Of a stretch of DNA of 64,000 nucleotides, positions 49,420 through 61,001 are shown in pieces. Source of the DNA: Parasponia andersonii (Eukaryota; Streptophyta; Magnoliopsida; Rosales; Cannabaceae); contig JXTB01000383.1 in NCBI GenBank assembly GCA_002914805.1, positions 236,191 to 300,190 on the forward strand, read 5' to 3'. The stretch's first letter is position 1. Each line of letters starts with the position of its first letter. Made by a program: the position numbers and the translations under genes. The notes beneath the pieces were generated by a model. That model searched no databases and was not told the DNA's origin. It worked only from the letters and a program-made list of their open reading frames with translations.

Positions 49420-51089
49420 GGATATGGTTTGAAACACAAATCAAATCAAGATTGTCTTATTGGGCCTTTGGGCCCTTATGGCCCTTATTTGTGATGGTTA
49501 TGTTCATGGGCCAGGCCTAGTGCAGAATGTACACTTAGTTATGTACAGACATATATCCTTGTAAGCAAATATATATATATATATATATATATTTTTTCAC
49601 GTAGTTATCATTTTGGTTAATAAAAAATTATTATATATATTTTTTATATTAAAAAATAAAAAAAAAAATATTAATAATACGCGTTTTTTCATGTATCTTA
49701 TTATACATCATCGTCTAATCATTAAAAGAAATATCTACATATAAGTTATAAATAAATAAATAAATATATATATATATATATAATACCATTTTTTGGTATA
49801 CCCATTTTCCTAATCATGTCCATATTTCTAGTAGATGTGTTAAAAAAATAATACCCATTTACATGAACTAATGGTCACAACATTTAGGCTATATTCGGTA
49901 GAGAAGAAAAAAAATAGGAAGAATAAAGATAAGAGGAGAGGAATATATATATATATATATAATATAAATGAAAACGCCTTTTTCTATATTTATTTGGTGT
50001 GTGGAGGAGAGAAGATAAATTGATTCCTAAATGATGATTTTGTCCGTTTATTGATATCTTAAAATTAGTGTGTATGGATATTTTAGTAAATTCAATCCCA
50101 CATATTTACTAAACTAATTTTTCCTCTTTTTTTCTCTCTATTTTTGGGTGAAAAATTTTTTTATAGGTCCTACTATTTTTTTTTTCTTCCGTTAATTCCC
50201 TTTTTCTTTTTACCAAATACCATTCTTTCCATTTTCTTTTCACTTTTGTCTCTTACTTTTTTTTCTCTCTTGATTTTCCCTCTTAAAGTAGGAGTCCTAG
50301 TAGTTATTACTTTGTGTGGCTAAAGAATGTACGTCGTTACCTGGTATGGAAAATTTTGACAAAGAAACATGGAATTCCTGATATTACTCGTTACAGTATT
50401 ATTTTTCTGAATGTTGAACAAAGAAAGAAAATAAAACTTATAAAAGAACCAAATAGATAATAATCATCAGTAAATGAGCCGTCAACAATTAAAATGTTCC
50501 ATCTCTTTCAAAACCTAAAAGAAAAAAAAAGACCCTCTTTGCTAACTAAATCATAAAACCAAAAAGCTCCAAAATTATTTTATTGATTTTGAGAAAGGAA
50601 GCATGGAATAAAATTTAGTGCATGCAAATAATATATAACTCATATAATTATTAACAAAATCTAAAAAAAACATAAAAAAGCCAACTTTCATAATGTGCTT
50701 AGGGGGATAATGGAAAAAAAAATCTTTCAATTCATCTTCTACTTTGTAAATAAAATAATTTCCACAAGGAAAGGGAAGGATTGAAAATACTTGTTTCCCT
50801 GGTTCGTTGGCAAAATAAGAGAGCTCCAACCTTTAAATGGTTGCTAAATAAAATTTTGTCTTCTACGAGCTTCTAGTTTTAATTAATTTTGTTGCTAATT
50901 TATATCAGGTAAGGTTTTGATGCTAATATATTCTCCTCTCAAAACGAAAATTTCAATTTCCTTTTTCTTATACGAAATCGATACACCAATTGATTTAACA
51001 CTAGTTTCAAAGTGCGTAATGAATTAATTTTTTAAAAAATAATTTTGTGGCATTTATTAATATATACTTGCAATTTTTGGGGTCAAAAT
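49420..51089. other. Upstream region of the CRS2-type gene with (TA)n tracts and a MITE
   Basis: (TA)n tracts lie at about 49568-49592, 49764-49782 and 49940-49962. No coding gene is supported; open frames near 50575-50829 lack recognisable features. Confidence 0.55.
49887..50290. mobile_element. Tourist-like MITE, related to the one at 52971
   Basis: It starts TTA then GGCTATATTCGGTAGAG and shares composition and words with 52971-53398, including TTTGGT.TGT..AGAG, GACTATTTT/GATGATTTTGTCC, TTAGTAAATT, TTTTTTTATAGG.CCTAC and TACCAAA.A.CAT. The right end is decayed, so the end coordinate is approximate. Confidence 0.55.
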
Positions 51090-51200
51090 TGTTGGAATTT
51101 TTGTATATGGACTAACATAATTCTTTGACAAAACACTCAATAATATTTCATAAATAACCATTTGAATAATATTATATATGACATAATTAATCTGGGCAGA
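51090..51200 (+). repeat. 5' end of the copia LTR
   Basis: The first ~110 bases match the start of the 3' LTR: TGTTGGAA, TTTTGTATAT, ACATAATT, AAAACACTCAATAAT, and ending near TCTGGGC/TTTGGGC. Confidence 0.8.
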
Positions 51201-51269
51201 AAACAACCCTATATGCACCCCCATGCACCTTACATATATATAATAATTTTTTTAAAAATCTAGGTTGAA

Positions 51270-51530
51270 CAAAATGACACGTCATTTTCTAGAAAACGAC
51301 GAACGACAGCCCCAAAAACGACGGGTCATCTCATTGAAATGACGAGCGACAGTACCAATAAAAATGACATGTAGATTTTAGAAAGATGAAAAATGATGTG
51401 TCGTTTGCAATAAATGACAAACGACAGTACAAAAAAATGACATGTCGTTTCTTCTAGATGACAGACAATAATATGCCTAAAACGACATGTTGTTTTCACA
51501 ATAAGTGAAAAATGACGTCCATTTTTGTCG
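51270..51530. repeat. Degenerate tandem repeat with TGACATGTCGTTT core
   Basis: About six units of roughly 40-45 bases recur. Each has a core like ATGACATGTCGTTTT, then an AT-rich spacer, a second AAATGACGA.CGACAGT block and an A run. The core is nearly palindromic (ACGACATGTCGT). It sits between the LTR start and the inverted LTR end of the copia fossil. Confidence 0.7.
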
Positions 51531-51913
51531 TCCCTGTCAACTATTTCTACAATTCGGGCCAACCCGGATCCGCGCGACTTGACCTGCCAGAAAATCATTC
51601 TCCGATGCTCTCTTTTGGACAATCTTGGTGGGGTTTTATTCCAAATTTCATTTTCGTTGGTTTTATGACATTTATATGACAAAATGAACCACAAACAAAA
51701 GGGTGAAGAAAAATAGGCACAATAATGACCATTTTCATGAAAATAGTCAACTTCGAAAAACTGGAGTATATTTGACCAAAAAATTAAAATATTAATTGTT
51801 ATACCCCAAAAAAAAAAATTTAGAACAAAAGTGGGTGTAAATATGCAGAAAAACATCTAAAAAAAAGCTCCGAAAATTTAAAACAACAACCAACAAATAG
51901 TTTTAAGACAAAT

Positions 51914-52135
51914 GGGTTAACTCTGATACCAATTATTGATTTATTTTCAACTAAGCATATTTCATTATACAAATAACAATCTCATTTAACATTTAAAGCA
52001 TATTCACCAAATGACTTAAAAGCATTACCTGGTATACACGAATGATTATCCTGTCAAGTCATTATCTTCAGTCCACTACTCCTCAGTTGCGACAATAAGA
52101 AGGCAAAAGCAAGAGGGTGTAGGACGTGTAGAGGT
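51914..52135 (-). repeat. Inverted copy of the copia LTR end with primer-binding site
   Basis: The reverse complement of 51932-52135 matches 57985-58164 (CTCTTGCTTTTGCCTTCTTA, TTGTCGCA.TTGAGGAGTAGTGGACT, GTAAT.CTTTT.AGTCATTTG.TGAATATGCTTT). Next to the LTR end on the minus strand is TGGTATCAGAG (51931-51921), the classic initiator-Met tRNA primer-binding site of copia elements. The block is therefore inverted relative to the rest of the element, by a local inversion or insertion of a related fragment. Confidence 0.8.
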
Positions 52136-52970
52136 GCCTATAGGGTCATTTTTGGCTCAAATTTTATTAGTTATTACATATTTTGTGACTAAACACAATT
52201 TTTCTAAGATATTTATGCCATTTTTCTGATCTTTTCTCTCTTATAATTATATTATGGCATAATATTATATTGTGGATTAACAATGATAAATCCTTATGAA
52301 CTAACCTATCGTAGTTTTGAGCATTTTAATTTTGTTGGATATTTTATCATCATTATTATTTCTCCTCTTTTGATAACATATAGAATCGCTAAGGTCTATA
52401 TAGATAATTAAAGTATCCTATCGATAATTCAATTATTTAGTAGGATACTTAGAATGGTGAAGAGACTATATTTAGTATCATGAACTGCAAAATTTATTTT
52501 ATCCTATTGATAGGGAATAAATGCATTTGTTTGTGATATTGAATATTTATGAATTACTCTTACTTGCGAATGAATCCTTGCTCAAGGGACTTTAGCACAT
52601 AATGATCGCATAATTGTTTTTGATCATTAAGATAGTTAAGAAAAGAGCACAGTGATCTTGTTCTTTAACATGTATAATGATGGTTATTGCTGTTCTTGTT
52701 TGCTTCAGCTTTTAGTAATCCTAGACTTTCTGCCACTCTGATGCTACATAGGACTAATTACAAGTGATGATTTGCATCTCTCACAATGAATTTAGTTATT
52801 ATGAAAGAGGACCTAGCCTTGACAGTTGAAGAGCCTTCAAGACCTGATGATTCATCTTCTGATAGTGCTAAGAAATTTTACAATGAGTGGCAACACTCGA
52901 ATCGTTGTTGTTTGATGATCATAAGTTATCACATAGAGGAATCAATTTGTGATAGTATTTCTGAGACTAA

Positions 52971-53398
52971 GGCTATGTTTGTTAGAGAGGAAAGAAAATG
53001 AGAGGGAAGGAAAAAATAGGAGGGAAAGAAAATGTGTAGGATGAAAAAAAAAAGTTTTTCCTTTATGGTTATTTGGTATGTAGAGAGGAAGAAAAACTAA
53101 TTTATTTTAAATGACTATTTTACCTTAATATAATGATTTTTAAAATTGATATATAAGGGTAATTTAGTAATTTAAACTTATTCATTAATTAATTTTTCTT
53201 TCCTTCCCTTTTTCTCTCTAATTTGGAGAGGAAATTTTTTTGTGGGACCTACCAACTAATTTTCCATCTCTTTTTCTCTTCCTTTTTCCTTTTCCCTCTT
53301 TTTTCCTTTCTACCAAACAACATATTTTTCCACTTTTCCTCTACTTTTCTCTCCCACCTTTTCTTTCCTCTCCTTTTTCCTACTTATGAAACATAGCT
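52971..53398. mobile_element. Tourist-like (PIF/Harbinger) MITE nested in the copia gag
   Basis: Ends GGCTATGTTT and AAACATAGCT are inverted repeats, flanked on both sides by TAA (52968-52970 and 53399-53401), the three-base target typical of PIF/Harbinger MITEs. 428 bp, non-coding, rich in GGAAAG/CTTTCC words. It must be younger than the copia insertion. Confidence 0.85.
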
Positions 53399-56300
53399 TA
53401 AAACTACTATAGAGCTTCTTGCAGAAATTACTAAGAAATATGTGAAATTTGCCAAGTCTGAAAAAGGAACACTAGTTGAATTTGCTCCACACTACTTACT
53501 ATGATGGAGTTAGTGGCATTAGAAACTATTTTGTGGCTCTTGAATCATTTTTCCAGAAGTTGAAGGGAATGAGCATGAATTTTGGTGATGATTTTCTAGT
53601 ATGGCACATGACGAAATATCTTCCTTCTCAAATTGACTCGATTAGATCAAGCTACGATGCTCAAGAGAAAGAATGGAATGTAAGCGAGATGATTTCTATC
53701 CTTACCAAAGAGGAAGATGACATAAAAGGCAGAAAAGCACATTTTATCTCTTTGACAACTATCAAAGATGGGCCTAATCAAAAAAGGAAAAATTTTTATA
53801 AGAAAAGTACCGGTAAGCCACAATTCAAGAAAGTTGGTACTGTTGTAAAGACCACTATATCTTCTGATAGAGCTAAGGTGGAAGAGTTTAAGGGAACTTG
53901 TAATTACTGTCACAAGTTTAGACATAAGAAAGCAGATTACCATAAACTTAAGGCTTCCTTAGCAAAGAAAGGTACTTTTTTGGTTATGGTTCGTTTAGAA
54001 TCCAACATAGTTGATGTACCTTCAAATACTTGGTAGTTAGACACTAGTGCTATAATTCATGTTACTAATTTATTGCAGGCATTGACAAACAAAAGGAATC
54101 CTACTAGTTTGAAGTAGTATGTGTACAAAGGAGATGGTACTAGGGTCGAAGTCAATTTTTTGGGGACAGTCAAACTAACTACTGGACATTTTTTTGGAAC
54201 TACATGAAATTCCTTACATACCTTCGATTAGAAGATATGATTTTTGTATCTATTTTAGATAGATCCGGTTTTAGTTTTCTTTTTTGACATGGAAAAGTTA
54301 ATTTGCATTGTGACTCTCTTTTGTTGGGAAATGGAACTTTATATGGTAACTTGTATAAACTTGATCTGAATGACTTTCCAATTGCTTCTTTTTCTCTTAA
54401 TACTGTTGTTGGTTCTAAATGGTTGAGATCTGATGAGAAATCTTCCATATTATGGCGTAATCATTTGGGTCATATTTCTAGATATAGAATGGAAAGAATG
54501 GTAAAGGATGTTATACTTCAGGATCTTGATTGTACAGATTTTCATATATGCGTAGATTGCATAAAAGGAAAGTTTACTGCTAAAGTTAGAAAGACTAAAA
54601 CTAACAGGTGCATGGATGTGTTAGAAAAGATCCATACTGATATTTGTGGGCCGTTCACACCTCTAGTTATGGGAGGTTACAGGTACTTTATCACCTTTAT
54701 TGATGCTTTTTCCTTCTATGGTCATGTTGAATTGATTCGTGAGAAGTCTAATTCATTGGAAGTCTTTAAAGCTAGAGTAAAGCTTTAAAAGGAGAAGAAA
54801 ATTAAGACAATTAATTTTGACAGAGATGGTTAGTATTATGGTAGACCTGGTGACACTGGCCGTAACCCTGGGCTTTTTGCAAGGTACTTACAGGAATGTG
54901 ATATTAATACTTCATACACAATACTAAAAACTCTCCAACAGAATGGGATTACTAAGAGAAGAAGCCGTACACTCATTGATATCTTGTGGTGTATGTTGAT
55001 TCATTCTTCATTACCAGAATTCTCATAGGGTGAGGCCTTAAAGACTGCAGCTTATATCTTGAATTAAGTACCAAGCAATTTTGTCCCAACGATACCATAT
55101 GAGCTGTGGTCAAATAAAAGACCTAGTTTGCATCATTTTCATATTTGGGAATATAAAGAAAAGGTGAGACCCTATAATCTGAAATTTAGGAAACTTGATC
55201 CCAAGATTATTAGCAGTTTCTTCATCAGTTTGTACAGGATTAAGAAGTTCCAAATTTTATTGCCTATCTCATACCATTATAGTTATTGAATCAGATAGAG
55301 CTATCTATTTTGAGAATGATACTGGCACAAGTAAGGGACCAAGAGAAATATTATTCAGGGAATAACTTATTCTTATCTCTGTATCTGTCACTTCCGCTCA
55401 AATCCTTAGTCCTACTGATGGTCATAAACTAATAGACATTCATATTGAGTCCGATGATCAAGCAGTTGAAGATATTCTAGATACTAGTGATGGAGATATT
55501 TTGAGAAGATCACAAAGAGTTCATAGACCTACAATCCCTGATAACAACATTGTTTATTTACAGGAGCATGAATTTAATTTTGGTGATACTATAGATCTAG
55601 TAACATAACAAGAAGCTTATTATAGTTCTTAATCTATATTTTGGATGGATGCTATGAGGGATAAGATAGACTCTATGTCTCAAAATAGAGTGTAAGACTT
55701 AGTTAAATTACCAGATAGTTGTAGACCTATTGGATACAAGTGGGTATTTAAAACTAAGCGGGACTCTAAAGGTTAAGTGAAAAGGTTCAAAGCGAGGCTA
55801 GTGGCTAAAGGTTGTAGCCAAAGAAAAGGTATTGACTATAAATAAACTTTCTCACTTGTTTCTACTAAAGACTTTCGAAGCATAATGGCCATTGTAGCTC
55901 ATTTCGACCTCGAGCTTCATCAAATAGATGCGAGAACTATCTTCTTGAATGGTAATTTGAATGAAGATATTTATATAGCTCAATTTACAGGTTTCGAAGT
56001 GACTGGTAAAGAACACATAATGTGTAATCTACAAAAGTTCATTTATGGCTTGAAACAAGTACCAAGACAATTGTATCTTAAGTTTGATGAAATTATTACT
56101 GCTAATGGTTTTAAAGAGAATGTGGTTAATCAATGTATATATATGAAGTTCAATGTGAGTAGTTACGTTTTTCTTATCTTGTATATTGATGACATTCTGC
56201 TAGCATCTAATCTAATGATACTGACCTACTATGTGAGACGAAACAATTGTTGTCCAATTATTTTGATATGAAGGATCTTGGTGAAGCTTCGTATGTCCTG

Positions 56301-57498
56301 CACATTTAGATTCTGAACAATTGTTTTTTTCGATTGTCTCAAAGAACTTACATTGATCGAGTTTTAAAAAGGTTTAATATACAATCTTGTTCTCCTGCGA
56401 AAGTACCTATTATGAAGGGTGCCAAATTCTCAAAGGCTCAATATCCTTAGAATGATAATGACAAAGGTTAAATGAAATCAGTCCCTTATGCATCTGTTGT
56501 TGGTAGCCTGCAGTATGCTCAAGTATGCACATGCCCTGATATTTCATTCGTTGTAGGTGTGCTTGGTAGATACTTGAGTGATCTTGGACTTAGCCATTGG
56601 AAAGCAGCTAAAAAATTTTTAAGATACCTTCAAGGTACTGAGGATCATATGTTGACTTATTGGTGAACCAATACTTTTGATATAGTTAGTTTCTATGATT
56701 CTGATTACGTAGGCTGCACAGATGACAAGCGTTTCACTTCTGAATATATCTACATGATGGTTGGAGGAGCTATTTCTTAAAAAAGTGCTAAACAGACTCT
56801 AATAGCTTCCTCGACTATAAAGACAAAATATGTGGTATGTTATGAGGCGACATGTCAAGCAATATGGTTGCAGAACTTTATTTCAAATTTAGGAGTTGTT
56901 GACTCTATTTCAAGGCCGCTGAAATTATATTGTGATAATTCTGCAGTTATATCCTTCTCTAATAATACTAGGAGCACTACGCGCTCCAAACATATTAATA
57001 TCAAGTTCTTTTTTGTCAAAGAGAACGTTGCAGAATCCTTTATCACTGTTGAACATACATCTACAATGAGTATTTTGGCGGATTTACTAACGAAAGACTT
57101 ACCTATATTTGTGTTTCAAGAACATGTATCCTGTATGGTATTATTAGGAGCCTAGTTTTCTTTTTTTTAGTAGGAGTTCACCATCATTTCTATGTATTAT
57201 GGGCATGTTATTTTTGGTATAGATTGCTTATGTTTTTGGACAAAATTCATGCATGTTATTGAATCATTGTCATTGTTTTATTACGTTAAGTGCACACATG
57301 CTTATCTTTAATGGGTGACATTTCTTGGAATAGAGGCATCTTGTTTTAGTCTCATTATATGTTGTGGTTGTCGACATGTCTTATCAATTTTTAGTGCCTA
57401 ATGTGCAATGCTTTTATCCTATCGATGTAGTATTGTATGTGATTAGTTTAAGGTATATGTATATATACTTGTACGAGATTCTTATTTGAGATGTCTTG

Positions 57499-57505
57499 TG
57501 GTTGA

Positions 57506-57543
<38 letters not shown>

Positions 57544-57579
57544 CATAATTATGTTGTTCAAGTAGGAGAATGTGGTTGA

Positions 57580-57625
<46 letters not shown>

Positions 57626-57651
57626 CATAATTATGTTGTTCAAGTAGGAGA
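57499..57651 (+). repeat. Tandem duplication containing (TA)n, just before the 3' LTR
   Basis: GTGGTTGAG plus (TA)n plus TATTGCATAATTATGTTG and TTCAAGTAGGAGAAT occurs twice, differing mainly in TA-run length. The AAGTAGGAGAA stretch sits where the polypurine tract of the copia element should be, so that tract is doubled. Confidence 0.85.
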
Positions 57652-57652
57652 A

Positions 57653-58164
57653 TGTTGGAAATTTTGTATATAGGCTGACATAATTTTTTGGCAAAACACT
57701 CAATAATTTGTCATAGACAATCATTTGACAAGTATTATGCATACCACAATTATTTGGGCCATAATGAGATGGAACACATTGAATAACATGCTTAAGGCCC
57801 ATGGACTCAAACTCTTTTGGATACCTCGTCGACCCATTGGGCCAAAGTTATTAATTGCCTGCTTGTAGTTTTTGGCCCAACCAATTTGGTCAACGACCAA
57901 AAAGGACGGGTTTTTCTTGAGGGACATAGTTTCGCGTGGTGCTTGTCAGCTGCAAACGCAGGAAAGGACTGGACAGGGTTTGAACTCCATCACTCTCTTG
58001 CTTTTGCCTTCTTATTGTCGCAGTTGAGGAGTAGTGGACTAAAGATGATGGCTGCACTGGAGAATCATCCATATACACCGGGTAATACTTTTGAGTCATT
58101 TGATGAATATGCTTTTAAGAGTTAAATGGGATTATTATTTGTATGATTTGAAAATAAATCAACA
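57653..58164 (+). repeat. 3' LTR of the copia element (512 bp)
   Basis: It begins TGTTGGAA after a purine-rich tract and ends AAATCAACA. Its first part matches 51090-51200 and its last part matches the inverted block at 51932-52135. Confidence 0.8.
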
Positions 58165-58998
58165 AAAACTGCATATTAGAGAGGAAAGGTAGAATTCCTT
58201 TTTTTTTTTTTTTTTTTTTAAAAAAAAAGAAAATAAAATAAATGTAGAAAGGAGTCACTAATAAGTTTTGTCATCAATATCTGTGGTTTTGGGAAACAAT
58301 ATTGTAAATCAATTGTTAGGGCCCCACCATTAAAACATAGATTGATAAGATTTTTTATTTGTTTATTTATTTTTCAAAAAAGAAAAAAAAAAGGAAAACC
58401 TTAAAGAGAAGAGGTTAATTTATTCAAGAAAAGGAAAAGCAAAACGAAAAGAAGAAATTAAAATTAAATAAAATCAAATTAGTAAAACAAAGCAAGTATT
58501 TGGAAGTCTTCCTTTACCCATTCGAGGTTTCATGTAAATATTATAAGGGGAACGATTGGGCACTTTCTAGCATTTAAGCCATCGAATTTTGGTCAGCAAA
58601 AATTTGAGAGCTAGCTATACTCTTCTGTCTATGTTTTTACTCGATCTGCTAATTATTATCTCTCTTGTAAGATAATTTGCTGGTTAATATGTTGCTAGAT
58701 TAATTTAATTTCTTTCCAACAGTTGAGAATTCGCAACAGTACTAATTTGTTCCTAACCAAAGAAATTGCAAAGGCACATATATAAATTTGCTTTGCTCGT
58801 GAAATTATAACAGATTAACAATTACCAGCATAGGTACGAAACATTAATAATGATATATTGGACAAAATTTACACGTCCCATATCATGAAACAAGACCTAA
58901 TTAGAAGCAAATTAGGAAGCTACAAATCTTCCTGATCAGGATATATATAAATATATAAAATTTATCATGATCATATCATCCAGTACTAGAATACCCGA
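58165..58998. other. Intergenic, downstream of the zinc-finger gene
   Basis: Poly-T/poly-A tract at about 58198-58230. Holds the probable 3' end of the minus-strand zinc-finger gene. No other gene seen. Confidence 0.6.
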
Positions 58999-59696
58999 AA
59001 TCAAGGTCCGGCGGGTCCAAGACCAAGATGCAAATCCAACCCTAAACCCTTGTCCGGATGACGAGTAACATTATTAGTACTTGTTTCGCCAAGAAAAACT
59101 TGAGAATTGTCATACAAGACACCGTCCGACAAAGCCCCAAGCGCTGTAGCCTCCCCATGGTAGACACGCCTTCCCGGCATGGAATTCGTCCTAGAAAGAT
59201 GATGACTGCCGCCGCCGTGTGATGACATGTGTAACGCAGGCGCGTATTGCGGCGCCATGTAGTACCATGAAGAAGGCTGTGCTGCCGCCAGATCCAGAAG
59301 ATGCGGCGACATGAATCCCGATACATGAGAAATATTAGCAAGAGCATAGTTTCGGGCTGTTGTAGCGGTGTTACTGGATGTGGCTTGCGTCTGAGCTCGC
59401 TTCATGAGCTGTCTCTCTTTCTTGTGGGCGTTTTGGTGGCCTCCCAAGGCTTGCGAGTTTGCGAACTCGCGGAAACAGTACTGGCACTCGTACTTGTGGT
59501 GGCCAACAACGTCGTTCGTGGGTTTGAGTGTAGTAACGCTGTCGTCGGATCGGTCGTCGTTGTTTTGTGTCGTTGATCCAGGTGTAGATTTGCTAGTTTG
59601 GTCTAGCTGGTGATCGACGTTGTCGTTGTCGTCCGAAATGCTGAACCCGAAGAGCTTCAATGGCGGCACAGCGGCGGAGGCGCCCGTGGCGGTCAT
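58999..59696 (-). CDS. Single C2H2 zinc-finger transcription factor with EAR motif (ZFP5/ZFP6/GIS type)
   Basis: Single-exon frame of about 231 residues starting at ATGACCGCCACG; the stop codon lies at the left edge. Residues 12-20 (PLKLFGFSI) are the N-terminal motif of this subgroup. One zinc finger uses C71, C74, H87 and H91 (C-x2-C-x12-H-x3-H) with the plant-specific QALGGHQ helix (82-88). It is followed by the basic NAHKKERQLMKR. The C-terminal GLDLHLGLG is an EAR-type repression motif. The Arabidopsis relatives (ZFP5, ZFP6, ZFP8, GIS group) act in the nucleus and control trichome and root-hair initiation in gibberellin and cytokinin signalling. Family is clear; the exact ortholog is not. 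No intron is expected, as in relatives. GC-rich frame in AT-rich flanks. Confidence 0.93.
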
Positions 59697-59830
59697 TATT
59701 AGTCTTGTATTAGTTCTTTGGAGAGTAATATGAAGATAGATCGGTACCAGCGTAACAAAGGGTAAGATATAAATAATATAAGATAGGAAAATAATTCAAT
59801 GAGACAAGACTCTCTTTGAGTTAGTTTGAA
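59697..59830 (-). promoter_or_regulatory. Probable core promoter of the zinc-finger gene
   Basis: On the minus strand a TATTTATATC stretch (around 59766-59778) lies about 70-80 bases before the ATG and could be the TATA box. Purely positional inference. Confidence 0.35.
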
Positions 59831-60962
59831 CTTATATCAAAAAGGGTTAGATGAGAGTAGTAGGGACTAGTTGGGGAGTTGATTGTTTGAGAGTGAAAGA
59901 CAATTAAGAGGAGAAAGAAGTCCAAAAAGAGAGAAAGAAAAGGTGAGAGAGTTGGTTGCGAAAATCCCAGTGAGAAAGGAGCTAAATCAGGAAGAACCTA
60001 GAGCAAGAAAACCAAAGTGGGGTTTTACTTAATTATATGTGATTGTTCTTTCTAGTGGACAAAGAAAAATATTTTATAAGACAGTAGTTCGTGGTCCTAA
60101 AAGGACCTTTTTCTACATGCATATGTATGTGATCGCATTTGTGGGACAACTAGCTAATTCAAAGATTGGTGCAATTTTTGGATTCTACTTTGCTCATATG
60201 TATGATTGCCTGTGTATAAAGGCTAGCTCATGTTATATATTAGTTCATACGTGTTGCTTGATTTTGCATAAATAGGGTGATTTTTGGATAAATATTTTTG
60301 TTTTTGCTTTATAGAAAGATAAATTTGACTTATTTAGAAATAAATCTACGATAATAAGTTATTTTATTTAATATATTAATTTATAATTTAATTATTTATT
60401 TCTTTTATTTTTTTGAAAATTTAATTTAAAATTCAATTTTTTAATTAACTTTAATTTAAAATTATATTTACTATTGTATCTTCAATATTTCATAAAATTT
60501 CTTTTTTATTGTACGAAAGGTAAAATCCAAATTAGCATAATTTTCATATTATGAATAAGTTGTTTTGTTTAATTAAAAAAAAAAACTATGAATAAAGTAA
60601 TTACATTGAAAGAAAATTTGTTAAAAAAAATGTGTGAATCAACTTAAAATTTGTACATTTTTTTGTTGTTTTTTTTAACAACTAAGATAATTGAGAATGA
60701 TTTGAGATTATTAGTATTTTTCACTAGTTTCATTTTTATATATATATAAAAAAATAAAAAATTCACCAACTTATCAAGTTACTTATCTTTTTTTTTTTGA
60801 TTTAAATAATTTTCTATATTTATATATGTATTAATTGTAATAAATCTTTTAGTAATCTACTAATATTATTCTAGTCATTAAATTAAAATTCAATAACTCA
60901 AATTAGAATACTCATTTCAATAACTCAAATTAGAATACTCATCACAAAAATCTCCATTCAAG

Positions 60963-61001
<39 letters not shown>

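Larger units (their letters stand above)
51090..58164 (+). mobile_element. Ty1/copia LTR retrotransposon fossil, about 7.1 kb
   Basis: Repeated ends start TGTTGGAA (51090 and 57653). Flanks AAAAT (51085-51089) and AAAAC (58165-58169) look like a 5-base target duplication with one mismatch. Parts appear in copia order: gag with a zinc-knuckle-like CNYCHKFRHKKADYH segment (about 52786-54036), GAG-pre-integrase and integrase (about 54303-54788, with HTDICGPF), reverse transcriptase (about 55885-56220, with YIDDILLAS), RNase H (about 56472-57155, with YCDNSAV and RSKHI). It is broken many times and cannot be active. The LTR starts differ at several sites over ~110 bases, so it is moderately old. 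Confidence 0.92.

Noticed and set aside
49125-49520. 131-residue plus-strand frame
   Set aside because: It is antisense to the leader exon and leader intron of the CRS2-type gene, has basic low-complexity composition and no recognisable domain.
50575-50829. 84-residue minus-strand frame
   Set aside because: No recognisable motif and AT-rich composition like the surroundings.
57482-57802. 106-residue minus-strand frame rich in IYIY
   Set aside because: Translation of (TA)n microsatellites at the copia 3' end.
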